Positions 10,361-18,923 of a stretch of 64,000 nucleotides of DNA are shown here, one piece after another. The stretch spans positions 62,001 to 126,000 of the forward strand of contig NZ_BMLY01000002.1 of the NCBI RefSeq assembly GCF_014645555.1. The letters run 5' to 3'. This stretch comes from Silvimonas amylolytica. Lineage in GTDB: Bacteria > Pseudomonadota > Gammaproteobacteria > Burkholderiales > Chitinibacteraceae. The stretch's first letter is position 1. Each line of letters starts with the position of its first letter. The notes beneath the pieces are model-generated. The model searched no databases. It saw only the letters and a list, made by a program, of their open reading frames with translations, and was not told the origin of the DNA. Made by a program: the position numbers and the translations under genes.

Positions 10361-10474
10361 TTAGGGGTTCCCGGCGACGCGATAAACCCGCTCCGGGATA
10401 CGATCTGAAAAGGTTGACCATGCGATGGCACTGCCGCACAGGACGAGCAATACGACAAAATGGGCGGCTTTCAT
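10361..10474 (-). CDS. Small 37-residue membrane or exported protein
   Basis: A short gene that I believe is real although it matches nothing I know. It encodes 37 residues: a Lys/Ala start, one hydrophobic stretch (FVVLLVLCGSAIAW, about residues 6-19), then a polar tail with several Arg. This looks like a single-pass small membrane protein or a short exported peptide. The ATG at 10474 has a good ribosome site, AAGGA five bases upstream. The stop is immediately followed by a terminator with a U tract in the right orientation. Its position between hemB and the CNNM gene suggests nothing about function. Confidence 0.5.
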   Translation of the reverse strand: MKAAHFVVLLVLCGSAIAWSTFSDRIPERVYRVAGNP

Positions 10475-10647
10475 GCTTTTCCTTCTTCTGCACAGAACTG
10501 ATCTACATCAGATTCTTTGCCGCCCAGTCCGGTTCATTGCCTGTAAATAATCACCGGGCGCCGCCAGCCCTTGCAAATAAAGGGGCGGCACAAACGCGCT
10601 GCGTCAGTTAAAGTGGTGAACATCACTTGTATTTGTTATCCCACTCA

Positions 10648-11967
10648 ATGAGTAGCAGCTTGATGCTGGTTGTGCTGGCCGTGGCACTGGTTTTGTTGAA
10701 CGGCTTTTTTGTGGCCGCCGAGTTTGGTCTGGTCAAACTGCGGCAAACTCAGGTCAAGGCCATGGCCCGCATGTACGGCCTGCGCGGGCGCATTCTGGAA
10801 AAAACCCACGCCGATCTGGATGCATATCTCTCGGCCTGCCAGTTGGGTATTACGCTGGCTTCACTGGGCCTGGGCTGGGTCGGCGAACCCGCTTTCGCCC
10901 ATTTGATCGAGCCCCTGATGGGTTGGGTGGGCGTGACCAATGCGGAAGTCATCAGCGGCGTCTCATTCGCCGTGGCCTTTTTCACCATTTCTTTTCTGCA
11001 CATTGTGGTGGGTGAACTCGCGCCTAAATCCATGGCGATCCGTAAATCCGCCACGATTGGCCTGTGGACTGCGCCGCCGCTGTACGCGTTCTACTGGTTG
11101 ATGTACCCGGCCATCTGGATGCTCAACGCCAGCGCGTCGCTGGTGTTGAAGTGGGTGGGCCTCTCTGTGGCACACGATCACGAAGGCGATTACTCCGCCG
11201 ACGAAATCAAACTGATCATGCGTAGTAGCAAGCCGGAGGCCGGTTTCTCCCGCAAAGCATGGCGCACGCTGGCGCAATCACTGGATTTCCCCTCACTCGA
11301 TGTGGCCGACCTGATGCATCCATTCACCGATGCCGTGGTGCTGGATGCGCGCAACAGCCTGGAAGAAAACCTGGAAATCATCACCCGTAACCGCTTCAGC
11401 CGGTATCCGTATCTGGATGAAGAAGGCAACGTCATCGGCGTGATTCACCTGAAGGATATTTTCCTCGCCAACCGTCATGGCCGCCTGGAAGACTCGCTCG
11501 ACAGTCTGGTACGCAATGCCGAAATCGTTCTACCGACCCTGCCCGCCCGTACGCTGCTGGAACGCATGCGGAGCGGTTCGCCGCACTTTGCCGTCGTGGC
11601 CTGGGCAGATGGCGAGGGTGATCCGGTTGGCTTTATCACCATGGATAACCTCTTGAGCGCCATGGTCGGCGAAATTCGCGATGAATTCCGCCAGAATCAG
11701 GATGACTGGACGCAGATGGACGATGGCTCATTGATCGGCAAGGGCACCCTGCCGGTGGTAACGCTGGAACGTGCCCTGGGCATCGATATTGATGTGGATG
11801 GCGCAGATACGGTAGGCGGCCTCGTACAACTGAAGACCGGCCGCGTACCGGAAGAAGGCGAGCGCATCGAGTTCGAGCGCTTTAATGTGGTGATCAAGAA
11901 AATGCGCGGCCCGCGGATTGTGCTGGTGCGCATTTACCCCAAGATCGAGGCCGTCGCGGCGGAATAA
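10648..11967 (+). CDS. CNNM/CBS-domain hemolysin-family membrane protein
   Basis: A 439-residue UPF0053/TlyC-CorC-type protein. The N-terminal DUF21 domain spans roughly residues 1-190 with about four hydrophobic segments (opening LVLLNGFFVAAEFGLVKLR, later GELAPKSMAIRKS). A pair of CBS domains follows at about 205-330 (RFSRYPYLDEEGNVIGVIHLKD). A CorC_HlyC domain occupies the C-terminus (GTLPVVTLERALG to ERIEFERFNVVIKKMRGPRIVLVRI). Relatives act in Mg2+/Co2+ export or resistance; 'hemolysin' is a historical name. The ATG at 10648 is used; a TTG at 10627 would add seven residues, and neither has a strong ribosome site. Confidence 0.85.
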   Translation: MSSSLMLVVLAVALVLLNGFFVAAEFGLVKLRQTQVKAMARMYGLRGRILEKTHADLDAYLSACQLGITLASLGLGWVGEPAFAHLIEPLMGWVGVTNAEVISGVSFAVAFFTISFLHIVVGELAPKSMAIRKSATIGLWTAPPLYAFYWLMYPAIWMLNASASLVLKWVGLSVAHDHEGDYSADEIKLIMRSSKPEAGFSRKAWRTLAQSLDFPSLDVADLMHPFTDAVVLDARNSLEENLEIITRNRFSRYPYLDEEGNVIGVIHLKDIFLANRHGRLEDSLDSLVRNAEIVLPTLPARTLLERMRSGSPHFAVVAWADGEGDPVGFITMDNLLSAMVGEIRDEFRQNQDDWTQMDDGSLIGKGTLPVVTLERALGIDIDVDGADTVGGLVQLKTGRVPEEGERIEFERFNVVIKKMRGPRIVLVRIYPKIEAVAAE

Positions 11968-11985
11968 ACCCGCCGCCCGCCCCTG

Positions 11986-13203
11986 TCAGGCCGGTTTGTT
12001 CACGAGGGATTCCCGCTGCGTCAGTTGCGGGAACCAGCGCATCCACAACCCCACCACGACCAGCGTACCCACGCCACCAATCACCACTGCCGGAATCGGC
12101 CCCAGCAAAGCGGCGGTAACGCCTGATTCAAACTCGCCCAACTGGTTGGACGCGCCAATGAAGATCGAACTCACCGCGCTGACCCGACCGCGCATGGCAT
12201 CAGGCGTTTCAAGCTGCACCAGTGACGAGCGCACCACGACGCTGATCATGTCCGATGCGCCCAGCACGGCGAGCGCGCCCAGCGACACAAAAAAGTTGCT
12301 GGAGATCCCGAACACAATCGTCGCCAACCCGAACAGCGCAACCGCACCAAACATGATCTTGCCTACCCGCCGCTGCAGCGGGTTGTGCGCCAGATAAACC
12401 GACATCAACAACGCCCCCACTGCGGGTGCAGATCGCAGCATGCCCATGCCCCACGGGCCGGTATGCAGGATGTCTTTGGCGTAAATCGGCAACAGCGCAG
12501 TCGCGCCCCCCAGCAGCACCGCAAACAAGTCCAGAGAGATCGCCCCCAGGATCACACGTTTCTCGCGGATATACCGGATACCGGCAAACAGAAACTCCAG
12601 TGAAGCCGGCGGCTGTTTGTTCTCGACCTTGCGCAAGAGTGGCATGGTCCCGATGGCAACAGTCGCCACCAGCCACGCCACGGCGCAAGTGGCGTACACC
12701 GCATCCGGGCCCACCGCGTAAATGAAACCGCCCAGTGCCGGACCAGAGATAATCCCGATCTGCATCACGCTGGAGTTCAACGCCAGCGCGCGCGGCAAGT
12801 CCTCTTCAGGGACCAGACTGGGGACCAATGCTTGCAAGCTCGGTGATTCAAACGCCCGGCCTGCGCCAATACAGAACGCACCCACATACAGCAGCGTGGG
12901 CGTCAGTAAATGAAAGAAACTACCCAGCGCCAGCAGCAGCGCCACGCTCCCTTCCAGCCCCTGGCACAACGTCACGATACGGCGGCGATCATAACGGTCT
13001 GCAACATGGCCCACGACCAGTGTCAGCAACAACTGCGGCAGAAACTGGGCGATGCCGATAAACCCAAGGTTGAGCGCACTGTGGGTGAGGTCATACATCT
13101 GCCAGCCCACGGCCACAGCCAGCATCTGGTAGGCCAGAAACGAGCCCAGGCGGCTCGCCAGAAAATGTCGGTAGGTTTTCAGTGACAGAAGCGATGAGGC
13201 CAT
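11986..13203 (-). CDS. MFS transporter (DHA3/EntS-like)
   Basis: A 405-residue major facilitator with about 12 membrane helices of the MFS_3/EntS type. Family features are the N-terminal FLASRLGSFLAYQMLAVAVGWQMYDLT and the loop motif GHVADRYDRRRIV between helices 2 and 3. A central FESPSLQALVPSLVPEEDLPRALALNSS and a C-terminal MRGRVSAVSSIFIGASNQLGEFESG also fit. Members export siderophores, macrolides or other small molecules; the substrate here is unknown, with no siderophore gene nearby. The ATG at 13203 (MASSLLSLKTYRHF) is chosen over a start at 13308, which would add a non-family N-terminus. Confidence 0.85.
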   Translation of the reverse strand: MASSLLSLKTYRHFLASRLGSFLAYQMLAVAVGWQMYDLTHSALNLGFIGIAQFLPQLLLTLVVGHVADRYDRRRIVTLCQGLEGSVALLLALGSFFHLLTPTLLYVGAFCIGAGRAFESPSLQALVPSLVPEEDLPRALALNSSVMQIGIISGPALGGFIYAVGPDAVYATCAVAWLVATVAIGTMPLLRKVENKQPPASLEFLFAGIRYIREKRVILGAISLDLFAVLLGGATALLPIYAKDILHTGPWGMGMLRSAPAVGALLMSVYLAHNPLQRRVGKIMFGAVALFGLATIVFGISSNFFVSLGALAVLGASDMISVVVRSSLVQLETPDAMRGRVSAVSSIFIGASNQLGEFESGVTAALLGPIPAVVIGGVGTLVVVGLWMRWFPQLTQRESLVNKPA

Positions 13204-13382
13204 ACAGGCGGTTCCCGGGAATAGAAAACGGAACAGGCGAGTTGGCTGTTCCGTTAGTACAAACTTTGTGTGTGCCGCAGCCATTTTCATGACTGCGGCC
13301 AACATCAAGCGCAGATGTTCAGCGCCTCAGTAGCAAGGCACGCGAGCGTAACGCAGCGAATGAGGCGCTGGGCTCCGCGCAA

Positions 13383-14432
13383 TCAAGGCGCCGGGTTCGG
13401 CTGCCGTACGTGCACGGCTTCAATCTCGGCGAGGATCTCTGCACCGAGTGTCACGTTCACGCTTTCGATGTTCTCTTTCAACTGCGCCAGGGTGGTGGCG
13501 CCAATCAGGTTGCTGGTCACAAACGGGCGGCTGTTCACAAACGCCAGTGACATCTGCGCCGGCGACAAACCGTGCTTGCGGGCGATCTCGACATAGCCAG
13601 TCACGGCGGTTTCCACTTCTGGCTTGGTATAACGGGTAAAACGCTGGTACAGCGTGATGCGGCCATCCGCCGGGCGCTGACCATTCAGATACTTGCCCGA
13701 CAACGTACCGAAGGCCATCGGCGAATAAGCCAGCAAACCCACGTGCTCGCGGTGGCTGAACTCAGACAAACCAATCTCGAAGGTGCGGTTCACCAGTGAG
13801 TACGGGTTCTGGATCGACACAATGCGCGGCAGGTTGTGCTTTTCAGCCGCGGCCAGAAACTGCGCCACGCCCCAGGGGGTTTCGTTGGAAACGCCGATGT
13901 GGCGAATCTTGCCGCTCTTCACCAGCTCAGCCAGCGCCGAGAGGGTTTCGTCGATGGCCACGGTTTCTTCACCGTCGATCCACGGGTAAGCCAGGCGACC
14001 AAACGTGTTGGTGCTGCGATCTGGCCAGTGCAGCTGGTACAGATCGATGTAATCCGTCTGCAGGCGTTTGAGGCTGCCATCCACTGCCGCAAACAGGCTG
14101 GCGCGGTTGTGGTTGGTTTCACCGCCACGAATATGGTTGGGTTGATGTGGCTGACGCACCGGGCCCGCGGCCTTGGTGGCGATCACAACCTCTTTGCGAC
14201 GACCCGTCTTTGCCAGCCAGGTACCAATATATTCTTCGGTACGACCCTGTGTTTCTGGTTTGGGCGGGACGGGGTACATCTCCGCCACGTCCAGGAAATT
14301 CACGCCTTCGGAGAGCGCGTAATCAATTTGCTCGTGCGCTTCTTGCTCTGTGTTCTGCTCGCCCCAGGTCATGGTGCCAAGGCCGATCAGGCTGACTTCC
14401 AGATCGGTACGACCAAGCTTGCGGTATTCCAT
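13383..14432 (-). CDS. tas: NADP(H)-dependent aldo/keto reductase, Tas-like
   Basis: A 349-residue aldo/keto reductase resembling E. coli Tas closely along its length (LGTMTWGEQNTEQEAH, DVAEMYPVPPKPETQGRTEEYIG, GVSNETPWGVAQFL). The catalytic tetrad is D48, Y53, K87 and H135 (YQLHWPDR). Tas was found as a suppressor of tyrosine auxotrophy; the true substrate is not settled. The gene is followed downstream by about 180 bp with two hairpins before the MFS gene, and may or may not share its transcript. The start at 14432 (MEYRKLGRTDLEVS) matches the family exactly. Confidence 0.9.
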   Translation of the reverse strand: MEYRKLGRTDLEVSLIGLGTMTWGEQNTEQEAHEQIDYALSEGVNFLDVAEMYPVPPKPETQGRTEEYIGTWLAKTGRRKEVVIATKAAGPVRQPHQPNHIRGGETNHNRASLFAAVDGSLKRLQTDYIDLYQLHWPDRSTNTFGRLAYPWIDGEETVAIDETLSALAELVKSGKIRHIGVSNETPWGVAQFLAAAEKHNLPRIVSIQNPYSLVNRTFEIGLSEFSHREHVGLLAYSPMAFGTLSGKYLNGQRPADGRITLYQRFTRYTKPEVETAVTGYVEIARKHGLSPAQMSLAFVNSRPFVTSNLIGATTLAQLKENIESVNVTLGAEILAEIEAVHVRQPNPAP

Positions 14433-14753
14433 TGTGTCTCCTGGTTATCTCGGTGACGATAAAGCGCTGCGTTGCTCTACCGGCTTGAACCTTGCATGCG
14501 TGCGGCGGCGGGCCATGATACCGATTTATGGTTTCATATGTAACGATCAATGTCGTTTGCCGTTGACCCGACCGGTCGTATATTAACCTGTTTCAAACGC
14601 CAGCCTATGCTGAACGGGTTAGGGCGAAACCCGGACGGGCAAGATGAGAGCCCGCAGTGTGCGGGGTTCAGCGACGGCCAGAACCACTCTCCCGCTTCGC
14701 GGGTTGCGGTTGATTTGATGCAGTGCCCCGGTTTGCGCCTCGCCCCACGGCAA
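14433..14753. other. Intergenic region with short hairpins
   Basis: No convincing gene. It contains a 10-bp palindrome CGACCGGTCG (14569-14578) in the upstream region of the tas-like gene, and two GC hairpins: CCCGCA-GTG-TGCGGG (14651-14665) and CCCGC-TTC-GCGGG (14691-14703). The hairpins lie downstream of the leftward hydrolase gene and may serve as weak terminators. The palindrome could be an operator, but no adjacent regulator points to it. Confidence 0.4.
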
Positions 14754-15341
14754 TCAATTCATTCGCCCCAGTTTGCGCACCAGTTGCCGCAACAACTTCA
14801 CGCCCACCGGCCAGTCGCCATGTCCTGAATCCACGTTGATATGCCCCACGCCAGAGAGCGGTACCAATTCACTGCCCCAGGTCGCCGCCAACGCGGTGGC
14901 CCGGTCCAGCGTGCATGTTGGGTCGTTATCACTGGCAACCACGACGCTGGGAAACGGCAGCGGCCTTGCCGGTAGCGGCATGAAACCCTGAAAGCTGTCC
15001 GGCGCTTCATCACGCGTGACATCGGCGGGCGCCACCAGTAATGCACCACTGATCTGATGCGCCCGGCGCGTCAACGCCGACCAATGGCCTACTGTCACGC
15101 ACCCCAGGCTATGGGCGACCAGCACGGTGCGCCCTGGCGCGTGGTCCAGTGTTTTTTCAAGGCCGGCTACCCATTCGGCCGCGCGCGGGTTGTCCCAATC
15201 ACGTTGTTCAACGCGGATCAGCTCTGGATATTGCTCGCACCAGCGCGTCTGCCAGTGCTCGTCACCAGAGCCACGCCAGCCTGGCGCCACCACAATGCTG
15301 TTGCCGGCATCCAGCCAGCGCTCAATCGGGTCGATCATCAT
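14754..15341 (-). CDS. RBBP9/YdeN-family serine hydrolase
   Basis: A 195-residue small alpha/beta hydrolase of the RBBP9/YdeN family. The nucleophile elbow AHSLG places the serine at S78. The acid and base are probably D138 (VVASDNDP) and H167 (GVGHINVDSGHGDWP), in the spacing typical of the family. The opening SIVVAPGWRGSGDEHWQTRW is also characteristic. Substrates of bacterial members are poorly known; they are soluble cytosolic esterases. It starts six bases after the stop of the EAL gene, so the two form a short operon. Start could be the adjacent second Met. Confidence 0.85.
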   Translation of the reverse strand: MMIDPIERWLDAGNSIVVAPGWRGSGDEHWQTRWCEQYPELIRVEQRDWDNPRAAEWVAGLEKTLDHAPGRTVLVAHSLGCVTVGHWSALTRRAHQISGALLVAPADVTRDEAPDSFQGFMPLPARPLPFPSVVVASDNDPTCTLDRATALAATWGSELVPLSGVGHINVDSGHGDWPVGVKLLRQLVRKLGRMN

Positions 15342-15346
15342 TGTGT

Positions 15347-16147
15347 TTATCCCCGTGGTTCACCCAGGTAAAACCCTTGCAGCAGATCAGCGCCGGCATC
15401 ACGCGCAATACTGTGCTGGGTTTCAGTTTCAATACCTTCCACCACGACGGTGGCGTCCAGTTCATGCAGTAGCGCGACAAGGCGCGGCAGGGCCCGTTGC
15501 AGGCGTTGTGAGGAGGCAGCCTCGGCAATCAACACCCGGTCCAGCTTGACCACATGAGGTTCGAGCTGCCACAGGCGGTCCAGATTGGCGTGGCGACTAC
15601 CAAAGTCATCAATGGCAATGCGGTAGCCCAGCTTGCGATAGTTGTTCACCGCATCACGCACGCGGTTCAACTCGCCGGGTGCGATTTCGTCTTCCACGAT
15701 TTCCAGCACAATCTGCGCAGGCTGCCAGTTCACGCTTTGCAGCACGCGTTCAAACACCACGCCGTGCCGCTCCACACCGGTCAGCAAGCCAGGATGCACA
15801 TTCAAAAACAGGCATTTCTGGTCGCTATGAAAGGTGGCGTAGTTATACAAGTGCAGCGTGCGGGCCAGCCGGTCAAAGCTGATCAGACGCCCGTGCGCGG
15901 CAGCGGCCTGAAATGCGCCAGCGGGTGAAAGCGGCTTGCCGCGAGCGGAGGCCCGCAGCAATGCTTCGTGACCATGGACGGCACCCGCCGCATCAAACAG
16001 CGGCTGGAACACGCTGGTCAGCGCCAGCCCCAGTGCCCGCACGCCCATGCCCCGGGAGCCGTCAATCGAAAAGCCGGCTTCGGGCCAGTCTTGCCGGATA
16101 AAGTCCGGCAGCGGCAAAACGGGAGGATGGGTTTCCGGGTGCGTCAT
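15347..16147 (-). CDS. EAL-domain cyclic-di-GMP phosphodiesterase
   Basis: A 266-residue stand-alone EAL protein without a membrane anchor, GGDEF or recognised sensory domain. The catalytic signatures appear intact: HEALLR, FLNVHPGLL (Asn), LEIVEDE (Glu), IDDFGSRHANLDRL (metal Asp pair), VKLDR (Lys), VVEGIETE (Glu) and LQGFYLG (Gln). It is therefore predicted to hydrolyse c-di-GMP to pGpG, with a possible role in motility/biofilm switching. The ATG at 16147 is preferred over a TTG at 16180. It is cotranscribed with the hydrolase downstream; the pairing is unexplained. Confidence 0.88.
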   Translation of the reverse strand: MTHPETHPPVLPLPDFIRQDWPEAGFSIDGSRGMGVRALGLALTSVFQPLFDAAGAVHGHEALLRASARGKPLSPAGAFQAAAAHGRLISFDRLARTLHLYNYATFHSDQKCLFLNVHPGLLTGVERHGVVFERVLQSVNWQPAQIVLEIVEDEIAPGELNRVRDAVNNYRKLGYRIAIDDFGSRHANLDRLWQLEPHVVKLDRVLIAEAASSQRLQRALPRLVALLHELDATVVVEGIETETQHSIARDAGADLLQGFYLGEPRG

Positions 16148-16205
16148 GGCTCTGGCTGTCAGGTCCGCAAACCGTGGCAAAAGGCCGGTTTACGCAGTTT
16201 GCGGC

Positions 16206-16234
16206 AAAAAAAATGCCAGGCCCTGGGACCTGGC
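16206..16234 (-). terminator. Intrinsic terminator after the peroxiredoxin gene
   Basis: Read on the minus strand: stem GCCAGG-TCCCAGGG-CCTGGC, then A and eight T. Confidence 0.9.
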
Positions 16235-16267
16235 GGTCAGACCGTGGTGTAAAACCGTGATCCGTGA

Positions 16268-16906
16268 TTACTTGTTCGGTTGCGGTGTCAGGCGCAAATA
16301 CGGGCGCACAGCGCGATAACCTTTGGGGAAGCGTTGTTTGATCTCGGCCTCATCCTGCAAGGAAGGCACAATCACGACGTCATCACCGTCCTGCCAGTTG
16401 GCCGGCGTGGCCACCTTGTAGTTGTCGGTGAGTTGCAGCGAATCAATCACGCGCAAAATTTCGTTGAAATTGCGACCCGTGCTGGCCGGATAGGTCAACG
16501 TGGTCCGGATCTTCTTGGCCGGATCAATGATGAACACCGTCCGCACGGTGGCATTGGCCAGCGAGTTGGGGTGAATCATGTCGTACAGCGTGGCGACCTT
16601 TTTATCCGCATCAGCAATGATGGGGAAATTTACCCGCGTGTTCTGGGTTTCGTTGATGTCTTCAATCCACTTTGCGTGGGAGTCCACCGGGTCGACACTC
16701 ACTGCCAGCGGTTTGACGCTTCGTTTCTTGAACTCGTCTGCCAGCTTGGCCGTGTAACCCAGTTCGGTGGTGCAAACCGGGGTGAAATCAGCGGGGTGAG
16801 AGAACAGGACAATCCATTTGTCGCCGGCCCATTCATGAAAATGGATCTGACCTTCGGAAGAGTCTTGGGTGAAATCGGGGGCTACATCGCCCAGGCGCAA
16901 CGTCAT
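16268..16906 (-). CDS. 1-Cys peroxiredoxin (Prx6 type)
   Basis: A 212-residue thiol peroxidase of the Prx6/1-Cys subfamily, which reduces hydrogen peroxide and organic hydroperoxides in the cytoplasm. The peroxidatic cysteine is C45 in DFTPVCTTELG, with the supporting Thr42. The long C-terminal domain (residues about 160-212, ending YLRLTPQPNK) and the lack of a second conserved Cys indicate the one-cysteine mechanism, needing an external thiol for recycling. The gene stands alone, with its own terminator. Confidence 0.93.
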   Translation of the reverse strand: MTLRLGDVAPDFTQDSSEGQIHFHEWAGDKWIVLFSHPADFTPVCTTELGYTAKLADEFKKRSVKPLAVSVDPVDSHAKWIEDINETQNTRVNFPIIADADKKVATLYDMIHPNSLANATVRTVFIIDPAKKIRTTLTYPASTGRNFNEILRVIDSLQLTDNYKVATPANWQDGDDVVIVPSLQDEAEIKQRFPKGYRAVRPYLRLTPQPNK

Positions 16907-17032
16907 CGTGTTACTCCTGCTTCAAATCTGTTCAGCATCAGTGTGGGTGACAGGGCCCCGGCATGGCAGCCCGCCTGTACGAATGCCGGTCATGCGAACG
17001 GCATCCGTACCCTGCTTATAGCCTCTTCCGGT

Positions 17033-18031
17033 TCAGCGTGCGTTATAAATCTGGTCGAACACGCCGCCATCAGCGAAGTGCGTTTGCTGGGCCTTGGTCC
17101 AGCCACCAAACACGTCGTCAATATCAAACAGTTGCACTTTAGGGAACTGACCGGCGTACTTGGCGTACACCTCTTTGTCGATCGGGCGGTAGAAATTGCG
17201 GGCTGCAATTTCCTGACCTTCCTTGCTGTACAGGTACTTGAGGTATTCCTCAGCCACCTTGCGGGTGCCCTTCTTGTCGACCACCTTGTCCACCACGGCC
17301 ACCGGCGGTTCTGCCTTGATCGAGATCGACGGCGTCACGATGTCAAACTTGTCGGCACCAAACTCTTTTTGCGAGAGCACGGCTTCGTTTTCCCAAGCCA
17401 GGAGGACATCACCCAGACCGCGCTGGGTGAAAGAGATGGTCGAGCCACGTGCGCCGGTATCCAGCACCGGTACGTTCTTGTAAACCTTCTGGATGTAATC
17501 CCTGGCTTTGTCATCCGAACCGTAGGTCTTCTTGGCCCAACCGTAGGCTGCGAGATAAGCCCAACGCGCGCCGCCGCTGGTTTTCGGGTTGGCGGTAATC
17601 ACCTTCACGTCAGAACGGACCAGATCAGTCCAGTCCTTGATGTGCTTGGGGTTACCCTTGCGGACCAGAAATACGATGGTGGAGGTATACGGGGTCGCGT
17701 TGTCCGGCAGTTTCTTTTGCCAGTCTGCGTTCAAGAGCTTGCCCTTGTCGGCCAGCACATCAATGTCATAAGCCAGCGCCAGCGTCACGACGTCAGCCTG
17801 CAAGCCATCCAGCACCGAACGGGACTGTGCGCCAGAGCCGCCGTGCGATTGGCGGATGGTGACGTCGTCACCGGTCTTGGCTTTGTAGTACTTGGCAAAC
17901 GCCTTGTTGTAATCCTGGTAGAGCTCACGCGTCGGGTCATAGGACACGTTGAGCAATTCAAAGCTGGCGGCCAGCGAAGAAGTAGCGGCGAAGGCAAATA
18001 CGAGCGAGGTCAACAACGGCTTGAAGCGCAT
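17033..18031 (-). CDS. sbp: Sulfate ABC transporter periplasmic binding protein
   Basis: A 332-residue periplasmic sulfate/thiosulfate-binding protein. Residues 1-22 form a signal peptide ([22 protein letters not shown]). Family motifs are [73 protein letters not shown] and [15 protein letters not shown]. They form the pocket that binds sulfate through main-chain NH groups. No cysT, cysW or cysA permease genes lie nearby, so it must work with a transporter encoded elsewhere. The start is ATG at 18031. The AT-rich stretch upstream (about 18060-18145) is where a CysB site might be sought. Confidence 0.93.
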   Translation of the reverse strand: MRFKPLLTSLVFAFAATSSLAASFELLNVSYDPTRELYQDYNKAFAKYYKAKTGDDVTIRQSHGGSGAQSRSVLDGLQADVVTLALAYDIDVLADKGKLLNADWQKKLPDNATPYTSTIVFLVRKGNPKHIKDWTDLVRSDVKVITANPKTSGGARWAYLAAYGWAKKTYGSDDKARDYIQKVYKNVPVLDTGARGSTISFTQRGLGDVLLAWENEAVLSQKEFGADKFDIVTPSISIKAEPPVAVVDKVVDKKGTRKVAEEYLKYLYSKEGQEIAARNFYRPIDKEVYAKYAGQFPKVQLFDIDDVFGGWTKAQQTHFADGGVFDQIYNAR

Positions 18032-18130
18032 GGCGGCGGATCCCTTAGGCTTGTTATTTATCAGAACAAGCCAGATCATGCCATTTAGCTATTTAACATC
18101 AAAGACTATTAAACTAATTTCTAATACCTT

Positions 18131-18478
18131 TCAGAAATATACGAAAAGCTCCCGCTCCAGCATCACATGACACGCCAACCGGGGCAGTTCGGGGCTATCT
18201 GGCTGCTCTTTTGCCGCCGATGGCGCCATCAGCCCAATACGGATCAAGACATTGCGCTCCATACCCGATAACTGCACCGGGCGCGGCTGGCCCTCATGCA
18301 GCAAACGCACCAGGCAGGCGCCGCAGGTACCCTGCCCGCAGCGCCAGTTCATCGGCAGCTTGCCAGCGCTGACCTGATCCCGCACGACATCAATCAACCG
18401 CTGGCCTGGCTCCCCTTGCACGGTGAGCGGGTTAGCCAGTTTTTCAGAGACAAACGTCACGCTGGGCATGTCGGGCAC
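18131..18478 (-). CDS. [2Fe-2S] ferredoxin, Shethna II (FeSII)-like
   Basis: A 115-residue plant-type [2Fe-2S] protein. Cluster ligands are C47-x4-C52-x2-C55 (RCGQGTCGAC) and C103 (RLACHV). The stretch LSGMERNVLIRIG and the ending LACHVMLERELFVYF resemble the layout of Azotobacter Shethna protein II, judged from memory. It is the last gene of a leftward run rpiR, D-aminoacylase, ridA, ferredoxin (gaps 38, 30 and about 19 bp). This suggests a role as electron carrier or oxygen-protective partner of that pathway; the redox partner is unknown. Start could be the fourth residue. Confidence 0.8.
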   Translation of the reverse strand: MPDMPSVTFVSEKLANPLTVQGEPGQRLIDVVRDQVSAGKLPMNWRCGQGTCGACLVRLLHEGQPRPVQLSGMERNVLIRIGLMAPSAAKEQPDSPELPRLACHVMLERELFVYF

Positions 18479-18497
18479 CGGTGCAAGCCTCGCAACC

Positions 18498-18893
18498 TCA
18501 GGCCGCAGGCTTTTTGTACGCCACGCAATCGACTTCCACCTTGCAGTCGATCACCATGCTCGACACGACACATGCGCGCGCTGGCGGGTTCTCGCCAAAG
18601 TATTCTTTGAAGACCTTGTTGAAAGACTGAAAGTCACGCGGGTCGTCCAGCCACACACCACAGCGCACCACGTGTTCCGTGCCGTAACCGGCTTCGTGCA
18701 AGATGGCGATCAAGTTCTGGATCGTCTTGTGCGATTGCGCGACGATGCCGCCTTCAATCACTTCACCGTTTTCCATCGGCGTCTGGCCAGATACAAACAA
18801 CCAGCCATCCGCACCGGCTGCACGGGCAAAAGGCAGGTGCTGACCGCCGGTACCGGTGCCACCGCCCACGCCGTAACGGGTGATGTCGCTCAT
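18498..18893 (-). CDS. RidA-family (Rid/YER057c/UK114) protein
   Basis: A 131-residue Rid-family protein. Archetypal RidA hydrolyses reactive 2-aminoacrylate and other enamines/imines released by PLP-dependent dehydratases. The motif PARACVV places the conserved carboxylate-binding Arg at about R106. FVSGQTPMENGEV, HKTIQNLIAILHEAG and CGVWLDDPRDFQSFN fit subfamily members near D-amino-acid genes. It lies between D-aminoacylase and ferredoxin genes and opposite a D-serine deaminase, an enzyme type that releases aminoacrylate. A detoxifying role beside it is a sensible inference. Confidence 0.88.
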   Translation of the reverse strand: MSDITRYGVGGGTGTGGQHLPFARAAGADGWLFVSGQTPMENGEVIEGGIVAQSHKTIQNLIAILHEAGYGTEHVVRCGVWLDDPRDFQSFNKVFKEYFGENPPARACVVSSMVIDCKVEVDCVAYKKPAA

Positions 18894-18923
18894 GAAAAAT
18901 ACTCCTTGTCAGTTGGGATCAGT

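Noticed and set aside
14569-14578. Palindrome CGACCGGTCG upstream of the tas-like gene considered as a TetR-type operator with a promoter at TTGACC.
   Set aside because: A 10-bp GC palindrome is weak evidence, promoter hexamer spacing did not fit, and no regulator gene is adjacent.
16280-18088. A 602-codon plus-strand frame opposite the peroxiredoxin and sbp genes.
   Set aside because: It spans two well-identified minus-strand genes and their gap; its translation has no domain and looks like reverse-complement coding sequence.
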